A DNA stretch of 64,000 bases from Mesorhizobium comanense (GCF_005503535.1 NZ_SCNN01000009.1:1-64000), one strand, 5' to 3'; counted from the stretch's first letter, positions 7,689-16,108 are shown. The notes: generated by a model from the sequence alone, not told the origin. Numbers and translations: made by a program.

Positions 7689-9572
7689 CTACGACACCTC
7701 CGACGTGCGCCTGCGAACCACGACACCCAGTTCGTCGCTCTCGCGGGCGATGCGCAGACGCTCCTCGGCCTCGGTCGCCTCGCGCTGGCGGTCCCACATG
7801 GAAGCGTAAAGGCCATGTTTGCGCATCAGGTCGAGATGGGTGCCGCGCTCGGCGATCTGGCCGTCCTTGAGCACGATGATCTCATCGGCCGAAATCACCG
7901 TCGACAGACGGTGAGCGATGACGATGGTGGTGCGGCCCTTGCTGACCAGGTCGAGTGCTGCCTGGATTTCCTGCTCGGTGTGGCTGTCCAGAGCGGAGGT
8001 CGCCTCGTCGAGCATCAGGATCGGCGGCGCCTTCAGTATGGTGCGGGCAATCGCCACGCGCTGCTTCTCGCCACCCGAGAGCTTCAGGCCGCGTTCGCCG
8101 ACCATAGACTTGTAGCCTTCGGGCAGCTTTTCGATGAACGGCCCGATCTGAGCGAGTTCGGCGGCCTTGCGCACCTCCTCCTCGCTGGCGCCGACGCGGC
8201 CGTAGCGGATGTTGTAGGCAATGGTGTCGTTGAACAGCACCGTGTCCTGCGGCACCATGCCAAGCACCGCCCGCAGGCTTTCCTGCGTGACGTCCCTGAT
8301 GTCCTGGCCGTCGATCAGCACCTGTCCGCCCTGCACGTCGTAGAACCGGAACAGAAGGCGCGAGATGGTCGACTTGCCCGCGCCCGACGGACCGACGATT
8401 GCCACCGTCTTGCCGGCCGGCACTTCGAAGGAGACGCCCTTCAGGATCTTGCGGTTGGGATCATAGGAGAAATGCACGTCACGGAACTCGACCTTGCCCG
8501 CGCTGACGGCCAGGGGTTTGGCGTCCGGCTTGTCGACGATCTCCTGGGGTACGTCGAGCAGGTCGAACATGTGCTCGATGTCGGTCAGCCCCTGTCGGAT
8601 TTCGCGATAGATGAAGCCGATGAAGTTGAGCGGCACGGAAAGCTGCACCAGCATGGCATTGATGAAGACGAAATCGCCCACCGTCTGCGTATGGGCCTGC
8701 ACCTCCAGCGCCGACATGCACATGACAACGACGGTGCCGAGGCCGAAGATCACGCCCTGGCCGAAATTCAGCCAGCCAAGCGAAGTCCAGGTCTTGGTGG
8801 CGGCAATCTCATAGCGCGCCATCGAGCGGTCGAAGCGATCGGCCTCCATGCGTTCGTTGGTGAAATATTTCACAGTTTCGAAATTGAGCAGCGAGTCGAT
8901 CGCCTTGGTGTTGGCGTCGGTGTCGCTGTCGTTCATGTCGCGGCGGATCGAGATGCGCCAGTCGCTGGCCTTGACCGTGAACCAGACGTAGAGCCAGACG
9001 GTGATCGCGACCACCGCCACGTATTTCCAGCCGTAGGTGAAGCCGAAAATGCCGGCGGTCAGCGCGAATTCGAGGATGGTCGGCGCCGTGTTGAGCATGA
9101 TGAAGCGCACGATGGTCTCGATGCCCTTGGTGCCGCGCTCGATGATGCGCGACAGGCCGCCAGTGCGGCGTTCCAGGTGAAAGCGCAGCGACAGCTGGTG
9201 CATGTGAACGAAGGTGCGGAAGGCAAGCTGGCGCACCGCATGCTGGCCTACTCGGGCAAACAAGGCGTCGCGCAACTGGTTGAAGCCAAGCTGAACGAGC
9301 CTTAGCACATTGTAGGCAATGACCAGCATGACGGGAGCGAGCAGGAAGGACGGCAGCGGCGGCGGCGTCTTTGAACCGCCGGCCAGCGCGTCGGTCGCCC
9401 ATTTGAAGAAATACGGCCCCGCAACCAGCGTCACCTTGGCGACGACCAGCAGGAGCGTCGCCCAGGTCACCCTTGCCCTGAGATCGGCGCGATCGGCCGG
9501 CCACATATAGGGCCACAGATTGCGCAGCGTCGTGAGAGTGGAGGTATCGGCGGAGACGGTTTTTTCGACCAC
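7689..9572 (-). CDS. Atm1/ABCB7-type ABC exporter (fused permease and ATPase)
   Basis: A 627-residue half-transporter. Residues about 20-340 hold six membrane helices of the type I exporter fold, and the ATPase follows with Walker A GPSGAGKST near 395, signature LSGGEKQR near 500, Walker B ILMLDEATSALD near 520 and the H-loop AHRLST. Overall it resembles the mitochondrial Atm1/bacterial NaAtm1 group, which exports glutathione conjugates and confers heavy-metal tolerance. The start is a GTG 26 bp after the ArsR stop, so the two are co-transcribed. That placement suggests a metal- or metalloid-responsive detoxification role rather than plain Fe-S export. Confidence 0.88.
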   Translation of the reverse strand: MVEKTVSADTSTLTTLRNLWPYMWPADRADLRARVTWATLLLVVAKVTLVAGPYFFKWATDALAGGSKTPPPLPSFLLAPVMLVIAYNVLRLVQLGFNQLRDALFARVGQHAVRQLAFRTFVHMHQLSLRFHLERRTGGLSRIIERGTKGIETIVRFIMLNTAPTILEFALTAGIFGFTYGWKYVAVVAITVWLYVWFTVKASDWRISIRRDMNDSDTDANTKAIDSLLNFETVKYFTNERMEADRFDRSMARYEIAATKTWTSLGWLNFGQGVIFGLGTVVVMCMSALEVQAHTQTVGDFVFINAMLVQLSVPLNFIGFIYREIRQGLTDIEHMFDLLDVPQEIVDKPDAKPLAVSAGKVEFRDVHFSYDPNRKILKGVSFEVPAGKTVAIVGPSGAGKSTISRLLFRFYDVQGGQVLIDGQDIRDVTQESLRAVLGMVPQDTVLFNDTIAYNIRYGRVGASEEEVRKAAELAQIGPFIEKLPEGYKSMVGERGLKLSGGEKQRVAIARTILKAPPILMLDEATSALDSHTEQEIQAALDLVSKGRTTIVIAHRLSTVISADEIIVLKDGQIAERGTHLDLMRKHGLYASMWDRQREATEAEERLRIARESDELGVVVRRRTSEVS

Positions 9573-9598
9573 TTTTCTTGCCTTTCGGGTGAGATGGG

Positions 9599-9940
9599 TC
9601 AGCGGCCGGGGCAGCAGGAACTGACGAGCGCGTTCAGCGATGCGGATGTTTCGGCGAGTGCCTCGCGGTCGACCGCGTAGCGCGAGCGCTGGCGATCGGG
9701 CTCGAACCGGACGAGGCCCGCCTCAACCAATATCTTCAAATGCTGGGAAACGGTCGACTGCGCCAGGTCGAACCGGTCGACGACCTCACGGCAGCAACAG
9801 GAGTCGCTGGCCGAAAGATGTTTTATGATCTCGATCCGCGCCGGATGCGAAAGCGCCGCCAGCCGGGCGGCAACCGCACGGCTGTCGGCCGCCCGCGGCA
9901 AATGGCAGGAACTGCCGGGGTCTCGAAGGGATTCGGTCAT
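9599..9940 (-). CDS. ArsR family metal(loid)-responsive repressor
   Basis: A 113-residue ArsR/SmtB winged-helix repressor. The recognition region reads LAQSTVSQHLKILVEAGLVRF. The preceding helix carries three adjacent cysteines (SDSCCCREV), the position where arsenite/antimonite-type ArsR sensors keep their CxC ligand pair, and two more Cys lie at the C-terminus (SSCCPGR). It is the first gene of an operon with an Atm1-type exporter and probably represses it until a thiophilic metal or metalloid binds. The actual inducer cannot be read from the sequence. Confidence 0.88.
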   Translation of the reverse strand: MTESLRDPGSSCHLPRAADSRAVAARLAALSHPARIEIIKHLSASDSCCCREVVDRFDLAQSTVSQHLKILVEAGLVRFEPDRQRSRYAVDREALAETSASLNALVSSCCPGR

Positions 9941-10015
9941 CGTCCATCGCCGATAAACGATGACCCGGCCTGCGGCAAGCTACCCTTTTGGGCAGAGCCC
10001 TGCAGGAAGAAGTGC

Positions 10016-10052
10016 AAAACCGGCTCTCCTCGGAATAGACCGGGAGAGCCGG
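10016..10052 (-). terminator. Rho-independent terminator of the LysM gene
   Basis: On the minus strand a 10-bp stem (CCGGCTCTCC / GGAGAGCCGG) is followed by TTTT. It lies 10 bases beyond the LysM gene stop and before the ArsR gene start, so it separates the two transcripts. Confidence 0.8.
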
Positions 10053-10061
10053 GGATTGCGA

Positions 10062-11714
10062 TCAGTTGGTCTTGGTCGGCGCCGTCGTCGCCTGCTCGCC
10101 CATTGCCTTGAGGTCGGCGGCTTCGCCTTCCTTCGATTTTTCCGGGACCTTGAATACCTGGCCCGGCCAGATGCGGTCGGGGTCACGAATCTGGTCCTGG
10201 TTGGCGAGATAGATGGTCGAGTAGCGCACGCCATGACCGTACACCCGCCGCGAAATGCGCCAGAGCGTATCGTGGCGACGGATGATCACGGCACCGTCGG
10301 CATGTTCGAGCTTGGGCGACACGACCTCGGGCACCTCGCTTGGCGGCGTGGCTGCCGCGACAACGGCCGGTGCCTCGGCCGCGGGCGCGGCCGGCTTCGT
10401 CTCGGCGGGGGCAGCGGCAACAGCCGGTGCCTCGGCGGCGGGTGCCGCAGGGGCCGGTGCAGGTTCGGCCGGTGCGGCCGCGGCCACGGCCGGCGCAGCC
10501 GGAGCGGCGGGGGCTTCCGCGGCAGCAGGCGCGGCCGGCTTGGTTTCAGCCGGCTTTGTCTCTGCAGGCTTGGCGTCGGCTGGCTTGACCTCGGCCGGCG
10601 CCACGGCGGCAACCGCTTCGCCCGGCTCGCGCTCGAACGGAACGGCGGCCCGCGCCACGACCTTCACACCATCGGCATCGAGCCCATCGACATGGATGGT
10701 GTAGCTGCCAACCGGGATGTCGCGCGTCGCCTCGACCAGGAAGTGGCCGTCCGGCGACGTCTGCGCGTCGCCTAGCAGGATGTCGTTGGCATAGGCACGC
10801 ACCTTGCGGCCAGGATCGGCAAGGCCGGCGACGAAAATCTTGTCGCCGTCGATCTCCACTGCCTCGACGACGATCTTGGGCTCAGCCACCGGCGCGGCGG
10901 GAGGCGTTGCCGGTGTTGCCGGAGCCGGCGCGGCCTGGACAACGGCTGGCGCGGGTGTGGTCGCAGCCGGTGCGGCCGGCGCCGAAGCAGCAGGTGCTGG
11001 CGCTTCAGTGGCCGGGGCTGCCGGCGCAGCGGCCTGATTACCGGTTGCCGGTGCGTCCGGCTTTTTCTCGGGCGCGGGAACCGTCAGCAATTCGGCCGGC
11101 TTGCCCGGCTCCTCGACCATGGCCAGCACTTGGCCTGCGGCGTTGGCGGGAACCGAGACCACGGCGGTCTGCGCCGAGGCGGTCACGACCGTGCCGGCCG
11201 TCGAACGCAGGGTGATCGTGTAATCGCCGGGCTTCAGCGGATCGTCGAGCACGATGACAAAGGCACCGTCGGGGCCAGCGACCGTCGATCCGAGCACCGT
11301 GGCGCCGTTGAGGATCTCGACCTTGGAGTTAGGCGCTGCATTGCCGGCGACGACGATCGAGCCGTTACCCTCGACACGCACGACATCGAAAGTCGGCGCG
11401 ACCGGACCGGCCGCTGCGGGTGCCGCAGGAGCCGCCGCATTCGCCGGCGCGGCCGGAGCCTCGGCTGCGGGAGCGGCCGGCGCGGTCGCCTGAGGAACCG
11501 CCGCCGGAGCAGCCGGAACCGCAGGCGCCGGCAGACGTCCCTCCGTGCCCGAATCCGCCGGCTTCGGCGCCGCTGGCGGCGTCAACGCCGCCACCTCGGC
11601 CGGCGGCGTGCGATGGAGATACGGGTCCAGCGCGCCCGATACGTAGGCGGTTCCCGCCGCCGCGACGGTCCCACCCGCCGCGAACAGGAACGCCTTCAGT
11701 GGATTAATTGCCAT
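10062..11714 (-). CDS. LysM domain protein with two Ig-like repeats and Ala/Pro-rich linkers
   Basis: About 550 residues. After an N-terminal hydrophobic segment (residues 7-25, probable membrane anchor) come long Ala/Pro-rich linkers that separate two similar bacterial Ig-like domains: one with GNGSIVVAGNAAPNSKVEIL and GPDGAFVIVLDDPLKPGDYT, the other with GDKIFVAGLADPGRKVRAY and SPDGHFLVEAT. The C-terminus carries one LysM peptidoglycan-binding domain (RHDTLWRISRRVYGHG...IWPGQVFKVPE). This looks like an inner-membrane-anchored periplasmic protein reaching to the cell wall. The ATG at 11714 is preferred over a TTG at 11723; both share the AAGGGGG ribosome site. Confidence 0.8.
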   Translation of the reverse strand: MAINPLKAFLFAAGGTVAAAGTAYVSGALDPYLHRTPPAEVAALTPPAAPKPADSGTEGRLPAPAVPAAPAAVPQATAPAAPAAEAPAAPANAAAPAAPAAAGPVAPTFDVVRVEGNGSIVVAGNAAPNSKVEILNGATVLGSTVAGPDGAFVIVLDDPLKPGDYTITLRSTAGTVVTASAQTAVVSVPANAAGQVLAMVEEPGKPAELLTVPAPEKKPDAPATGNQAAAPAAPATEAPAPAASAPAAPAATTPAPAVVQAAPAPATPATPPAAPVAEPKIVVEAVEIDGDKIFVAGLADPGRKVRAYANDILLGDAQTSPDGHFLVEATRDIPVGSYTIHVDGLDADGVKVVARAAVPFEREPGEAVAAVAPAEVKPADAKPAETKPAETKPAAPAAAEAPAAPAAPAVAAAAPAEPAPAPAAPAAEAPAVAAAPAETKPAAPAAEAPAVVAAATPPSEVPEVVSPKLEHADGAVIIRRHDTLWRISRRVYGHGVRYSTIYLANQDQIRDPDRIWPGQVFKVPEKSKEGEAADLKAMGEQATTAPTKTN

Positions 11715-11771
11715 ATTTCCCAACCCCCTTAGCCACCTAACGCCGGTCTAGCCTGTTTTGCCATGACCGAC

Positions 11772-11806
11772 AAGAAAAAGCCCCGGCTTGTTAAGCCTCG
11801 GGGCTT
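11772..11806 (-). terminator. Terminator-like hairpin in the leader of the LysM gene
   Basis: On the minus strand AAGCCCC and GGGGCTT pair, with an inner GGCTT/AAGCC helix and a 2-base bulge, followed by TTTTTCTT. No minus-strand gene lies upstream, because the LOG gene starts at 11842 on the plus strand. The element is therefore either a leader attenuator of the LysM gene or the end of a small untranslated RNA. On the plus strand there is no T tract. Confidence 0.6.
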
Positions 11807-11841
11807 GACCGCGCGTCCAGACCCAATCACCAATCATCGAC

Positions 11842-12453
11842 ATGAACACGATTCGATCCGTCTGCGTCTATTGCGGCTCGTCTCCGGGCCGCGATGAAAT
11901 TTATGCCAAGGCCGGCCACCTGCTCGGACGCTCGATAGCGCGCTCCGGCCTCAGGCTCGTCTACGGCGGCGGCACCAAGGGCATCATGGGAGCCGTCGCG
12001 GAAGGCGCGCTCAGGGCTGGCGGCAAGGTCACCGGCATCATTCCCCGCTTCCTCATCAACAAGGAAGCGACCGAAACCGCGCTTGACCGGCTCGATGAAC
12101 TTCTCATCACCGACAATATGCACGAGCGCAAGCACAGGATGTTCGAAAAATCCGACGCCTTTGTGGCGCTGCCGGGCGGCATAGGCACGGTCGAGGAGAT
12201 CGTCGAGATCATGACCTGGGCGCAGCTCGGCCATCACCGCAAGCCGATCGTCTTCGGCAATGTCGGCGGGTTCTGGGATCCGATGCTGGCCTTGCTCGAG
12301 CATATGACGGCGGAAGGCTTCATCCACACCGCGCAGCGGGTCAAACCGCTGGTCGTCAACGACCCCGAGGCCATCGTCGCCGCCATCATGGTGGCCGGAT
12401 CCTCCGTCGACGCGCCGACCGACGGCGTGCAGTCGGTGATCGACAAGATGTAG
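11842..12453 (+). CDS. LOG family protein (TIGR00730 Rossmann fold)
   Basis: A 203-residue protein with the LOG signature PGGIGTVEE near residue 112 and the N-terminal strand VCVYCGSSPG. Family members hydrolyse nucleoside 5'-monophosphates, including cytokinin riboside monophosphates, to free base and ribose 5-phosphate; the older label 'lysine decarboxylase' is wrong for this family. No Shine-Dalgarno is visible before the ATG. It is divergent from the LysM gene. Confidence 0.88.
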   Translation: MNTIRSVCVYCGSSPGRDEIYAKAGHLLGRSIARSGLRLVYGGGTKGIMGAVAEGALRAGGKVTGIIPRFLINKEATETALDRLDELLITDNMHERKHRMFEKSDAFVALPGGIGTVEEIVEIMTWAQLGHHRKPIVFGNVGGFWDPMLALLEHMTAEGFIHTAQRVKPLVVNDPEAIVAAIMVAGSSVDAPTDGVQSVIDKM

Positions 12454-12509
12454 GGAACAGGGAGTAAGGGACGGCAGCAGGGGGAAAGATGCCCCCGGAA
12501 ACTCCCGCC

Positions 12510-13395
12510 CTACTCCCCTACCGCCTCCCGCAAACCAGCGATTACCGCACGCCTGTCCCGCCGGCGCCACGCCAGATGGACCGAAACCGTTCGGTCGAAC
12601 CAGGGCAGATCGCGAAACAAGATGCCTGATGGAGCGGTGTTGCGCAGGCTTGCCTGAACCGTTGCCAGGCCTAGGCCAGCGCTGACCAGCCCCAGCGACG
12701 TCAGCGGATCGGCCGTCTCATAGGCGACGTCTGGCACGAAGCCTGATCTGGCACACGCGGCCAGGAACTGGGCGCGAATGGTATCGTCGGGCTGCCGCGC
12801 CACGGTGATCCAGGCGCGGCCATCCAGGTTGGCCGGCCCAATCTCCGCCACGTCGGCGAGTACGTCGGCTTCCGGCATCGCCAGCACCAGCGGCTCACGC
12901 AGGATGAGCATCGAGGCGATGTCGGGATCCTCCGCGTCCGGTGGCGAATAGACAAGGCCGAGGTCGAGCGTGTGCCGGCGCAGCCCCTCCAACTGCGCCG
13001 CGGAGCGCTGGTTCGTCAGCCGCAGATGAAAATCCGGACGCTCGCGGCGGAATTGCCTCAGCATTCGCGCCAGCAGCCCGGCATGCACCGCGCCCTCGAC
13101 ATAGCCGATGGCAAGGCTGCCCCGCCGCTCCACTGGCGAGGCCGCGCCCGAACGCCTCGAGGCGTCGCGCGCTGGCGAGCAACGCCCGCGCCTCGGCGAG
13201 AAAGGCCCTGCCCTCGGCATTGAGATGCACGCGTTGCTTCGACCGCTCGAACAGGGCGAAGCCCAATTGTTCTTCCAGCTGCATGATCTGCCGGCTGAGC
13301 GGCGATTGGGACAGGTGCAGCAATTCGGCGGCGCGGCCGACATTGCCCTGTTCGGCGACGGCGACGAAATAGCGGAGCTGGCGCAGATCGAACAT
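12510..13395 (-). pseudogene. LysR family regulator with a single-base frameshift
   Basis: The first frame starts at 13395 with a good LysR winged helix (LRQLRYFVAVAEQGNVGRAAE, SQSPLSRQIMQLEEQLG) and runs in register to about residue 88. The effector-binding domain (RGSLAIGYVEGAVHAGLL to the stop at 12510) continues in another frame. The whole span is 886 bases, one more than a multiple of three, and removing one base near 13125-13160 gives a normal 294-residue LysR. The gene is thus either recently inactivated or carries a sequencing error. It is divergent from the isomerase-like gene at 13503. Confidence 0.8.
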
Positions 13396-13432
13396 CGCAG
13401 ATCAGTCCTTCAAGGTCTGAACTTTAGCTTAA

Positions 13433-13451
13433 CCAGTCTTGGACTGACTGG
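13433..13451. promoter_or_regulatory. Candidate operator in the LysR/isomerase divergent region
   Basis: Inverted repeat CCAGTC-N7-GACTGG, 37 bp upstream of the broken LysR start and 52 bp upstream of the isomerase-like gene. The position fits a LysR-type site but the symmetry is short, so this is only suggestive. Confidence 0.35.
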
Positions 13452-13502
13452 CTAGCGCCGGCGACAATTGCTGCATCGCAACGTTCGAAACAGGAGACTT
13501 CG

Positions 13503-13793
13503 ATGCAATTTCTCGCCCTTCTCGCCCGCAACACCGCAAAGTTCAGCGATGCCGACTTCGCGCCGCTCCTGCCCGGCGAAGCCGAGCAGCGGCGCACGCT
13601 TTATGCCGCAGGCGCGGTGCGGCAGATCTGGAACCGCGGCGATATCCCCGGCAGCGGCATGATGTTCGAGGCCGCCGACGACGCCGAAGTGCGCGCCCAC
13701 CTCGCCACCCTGCCGCTGATCGGCGCCGGCATGATGGATATCGCGGCGATCGTGCCGCTCAACCCTTATCCAGGTTTTGGACCGAGGCACTGA
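13503..13793 (+). CDS. Muconolactone isomerase-like small protein
   Basis: A 96-residue protein of the muconolactone delta-isomerase-like family, with the typical core RQIWNRGDIPGSGMMFEAAD and the C-terminal LPLIGAGMMDIAAIVPLNPY. Such proteins have a ferredoxin-like fold. Many family members outside catechol operons have no proven reaction, and no other aromatic degradation gene is nearby. AGGAG 8 bases upstream fixes the start. It was probably controlled by the neighbouring, now frameshifted, LysR. Confidence 0.75.
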   Translation: MQFLALLARNTAKFSDADFAPLLPGEAEQRRTLYAAGAVRQIWNRGDIPGSGMMFEAADDAEVRAHLATLPLIGAGMMDIAAIVPLNPYPGFGPRH

Positions 13794-13811
13794 GCGGCCG
13801 CGTCGCCCGGT

Positions 13812-13844
13812 CGGCGGCCCGGCGGATCGGATGCCGGGCCGCCG
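13812..13844. terminator. GC-rich hairpin between convergent genes
   Basis: A perfect 12-bp stem (CGGCGGCCCGGC / GCCGGGCCGCCG, 9-base loop) fills the gap between the convergent isomerase-like and CNNM genes. There is no clear T tract on either strand, so it may act as a weak bidirectional terminator or RNA 3' end stabiliser. Confidence 0.5.
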
Positions 13845-13858
13845 CCGACTCGTCGAAA

Positions 13859-15193
13859 CTAACCGGCCGCGGGCAGCCTGCTCACCAGCAGTTTGTCGAT
13901 GCGGCGGCCGTCGAGATCGAGAATCTCGAAGCGCCAGCCTTCGTGACTGAAACTCTCTCCGGCCTCCGGCAGATGTCCGAACTGGAACAGAGCAAATCCC
14001 GCTATGGTGCGATAATCTCCCTCGGCGGGGCGGCTCCTGATGCCAAGACGATCGAAGGCATCGTGCGCGGCCATCATCCCATCCACCAGCAGAGAGCCGT
14101 CCTCGCGCTCGACGACATCGGGTTCTTCGCCCTCTGTACCCGGCAGGTCGCCCGCCATGGCTTCGAGCAGGTCGGTCTGGGTGACAATTCCCTCCAGCCC
14201 GCCATATTCGTCCATGACCGTGATCAGACGGACAGGCGACTGCCTGAACCGTTCCAGCACCTTGACGATGGGTGTCGCTTCATAGACGACCAAGGGCTCG
14301 CGCATGGCCGCCATGGGATCGAGCTGTCGCCCGTCGAGCAGCTGGTCGAGCAAATCCTTCTTGAGCACCATGCCAAGCGGTTCGTCTACGCTGCCGCGGC
14401 CGACGAGCAATTGCTCGTGGCGGCATTCGCGGATCGTACGGATCATGTCTTCGAGCGTATCGCCGACATCGATCCAGTCTACATCGTGACGCGGCGTCAT
14501 GATGTCTCCGATGCCGCGCTCGCCGATGTTGAGAACACGCACGAACACGTCACGTTGCGCATACTGGAGGATGCCCGCCTCCTGGCTGGCCTGGACCAGC
14601 AGCTTCAACTCCTCGGGGGAATGCAGGGCGCCCTCGCCCGTGCCCGGGCGAAGCCCGCAAGCGCGCAGCACGAGATTGCCGAGACCGTTCAAGGTGACGA
14701 TGGCCGGGCGAAGAAGAAACAGAAACAGTCCCAGCGGACGCACGATCCACAGGGCCGTGCCCTCGCTGCGCTGCAGGGCAAGGCTCTTCGGCGCGAGTTC
14801 GCCGAGCACGATATGCAGCGTGGTGATGATAATGAAGGCAATGACGACCGCGACCGCATGCGAACCGAATACAGCCATCGATTGCGGCAAGCCGGCCAGA
14901 AGCGGCTCGACCAGATGCGCCAGCGCCGGCTCGCCGACCCAACCCAGGGCAAGCGAGGAAATGGTGATGCCAAGCTGGGTCGCGGCGAGATTTGCGTCGA
15001 GATTGTCGAGGGCCCTTTGCAGGGCTGCCGCATTGATGCGGCCAGCGGTAACCAGTTCCGCCACGCGGCTCTTTCGAACCGCCACCAGTGAAAATTCCGC
15101 CGCTACGAAAAAGCCGTTCGCGGCGACAAGGAAAAGGACCGAAAGAATTCCCAGAATATCGGCCAAGCTACTACTGCCATCGCCCGCAGGCAT
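13859..15193 (-). CDS. CNNM/CorC-type hemolysin-family membrane protein
   Basis: A 444-residue protein: an N-terminal DUF21/CNNM transmembrane domain (about residues 5-180, four hydrophobic segments), a CBS pair (about 200-320: GDIMTPRHDVDWIDVGDT, then VRLITVMDEYGGLEGIVTQTDLLEA), and a C-terminal CorC/HlyC transporter-associated domain (EGDYRTIAGFALFQFG). Members act in Mg2+/Co2+ handling; the hemolysin name is historical. The start at 15193 is chosen because AAAGGGAG sits just upstream. Longer in-frame starts at 15214 and 15286 lack a ribosome site, and the longest would translate through a terminator hairpin. Confidence 0.88.
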   Translation of the reverse strand: MPAGDGSSSLADILGILSVLFLVAANGFFVAAEFSLVAVRKSRVAELVTAGRINAAALQRALDNLDANLAATQLGITISSLALGWVGEPALAHLVEPLLAGLPQSMAVFGSHAVAVVIAFIIITTLHIVLGELAPKSLALQRSEGTALWIVRPLGLFLFLLRPAIVTLNGLGNLVLRACGLRPGTGEGALHSPEELKLLVQASQEAGILQYAQRDVFVRVLNIGERGIGDIMTPRHDVDWIDVGDTLEDMIRTIRECRHEQLLVGRGSVDEPLGMVLKKDLLDQLLDGRQLDPMAAMREPLVVYEATPIVKVLERFRQSPVRLITVMDEYGGLEGIVTQTDLLEAMAGDLPGTEGEEPDVVEREDGSLLVDGMMAAHDAFDRLGIRSRPAEGDYRTIAGFALFQFGHLPEAGESFSHEGWRFEILDLDGRRIDKLLVSRLPAAG

Positions 15194-15231
15194 GATCTCC
15201 CTTTCTGATTCCATGGCGCGATCGCGCCGCT

Positions 15232-15283
15232 GAAGAAAAAACGGCGGCATGAACGCTGCCGCCGCCGGTTGCCTTCGGCAACC
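15232..15283 (-). promoter_or_regulatory. Tandem hairpin with terminator in the leader of the CNNM/CorC gene
   Basis: On the minus strand a GGTTGCC-GAA-GGCAACC hairpin (15283-15267) is followed by CGGCGGCA...TGCCGCCG (15264-15242) and then TTTTTTCTTC (15241-15232). This is a textbook intrinsic terminator 39 bases before the CNNM/CorC start codon with no gene upstream on that strand. It is either a transcription attenuator or riboswitch expression platform, or the end of a small RNA. Confidence 0.65.
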
Positions 15284-15481
15284 CATCTAAATCTAAACAA
15301 ACCTAACCGCACCGCCTAGGGGTCTTTCGGCAGAATTTCCTGCGCCGTCCGGCATTGACGTCCAATGACTTTGAAAAACGAGGCAGAGTGCCTTCGCTTT
15401 AATCCACAGCTCGTCATTTTCCTGTTACCTGGCGCCGCCAGTTTCGCCGCGCAATTCAACCAAACGCAGTTGCGAGGAAAA

Positions 15482-16087
15482 ATGATATTGAAGAACATTG
15501 CTTTCGGTGTAGCTGGCGCGCTTCTTTGCCTTGCCCCCGGAACAGCTCTGGCGGAATACGTAAACCCTGTCGCGTACCCCCAGTCGGGCGACCCGACCGA
15601 CATTCAGGTGGTGATCGAGATTCCGGCCGGCAGTTCGACCAAGTACGAGATCGACGCGAAAACCGGCCATGTGGTCGTGGATCGCTTCCAGTCGATGTCG
15701 GTCGTGTACCCCGCCAATTACGGTTCTATCGCCAGCACCAAGGGCGGCGACGGCGATCCACTCGACGCGCTCGTCTTCAGCCGCGAGCCCATCTATCCGG
15801 GAGCCTTCATCCGGGTACGGCCGATCGGCGTGCTCAAGATGATCGACGGCGGGGAATCCGACAACAAGATCATCGCGGTTCCGGTGTCCGACGTGGATCC
15901 CACATACGACAACATCAAGTCCGTCGAAGACCTGCCCTCCATAGAACGCGAGCGGATCGAACAGTTCTTCTCGGTCTACAAGCGACTGCCCGCCGGCAGG
16001 AAAGTGGTCGAGCTCAACGGCTATGATGGCGCCAATGTCGCCATCGACGAAGTGAAGAGCGCACTCGACAAGTTCAAGGTCGACTGA
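15482..16087 (+). CDS. Inorganic pyrophosphatase with an N-terminal signal peptide
   Basis: A 201-residue family I pyrophosphatase. The core has the signature DGDPLDALVF, the strand VVYPANYGSI and the metal-site segment PVSDVDPTYD. The unusual part is the first 24 residues, which form a clear signal peptide: MILKN, a hydrophobic stretch GVAGALLCLAP, and ALA before the mature EYVNPV. The start at 15482 has GAGGAAAA just upstream. Family I enzymes normally work in the cytosol, so this one appears to be periplasmic. It stands alone on its strand. A housekeeping cytosolic copy is presumably elsewhere. Confidence 0.85.
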   Translation: MILKNIAFGVAGALLCLAPGTALAEYVNPVAYPQSGDPTDIQVVIEIPAGSSTKYEIDAKTGHVVVDRFQSMSVVYPANYGSIASTKGGDGDPLDALVFSREPIYPGAFIRVRPIGVLKMIDGGESDNKIIAVPVSDVDPTYDNIKSVEDLPSIERERIEQFFSVYKRLPAGRKVVELNGYDGANVAIDEVKSALDKFKVD

Positions 16088-16108
16088 AGGTACGCCGCCC
16101 TTCGAATC

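Noticed and set aside
7668..9305. A 545-residue open frame opposite the Atm1-type exporter
   Set aside because: Antisense shadow of a gene with clear ABC motifs; no recognisable domain.
10255..11037. Ala/Gly-rich frames on the plus strand opposite the LysM gene
   Set aside because: They are the complement of Ala/Pro linkers and only look repeat-like because of that composition.
12454..12509. Possible hairpin with GGGGG/CCCCC between LOG and the broken LysR
   Set aside because: The stem is short and irregular and has no T tract; too weak to list as a terminator.
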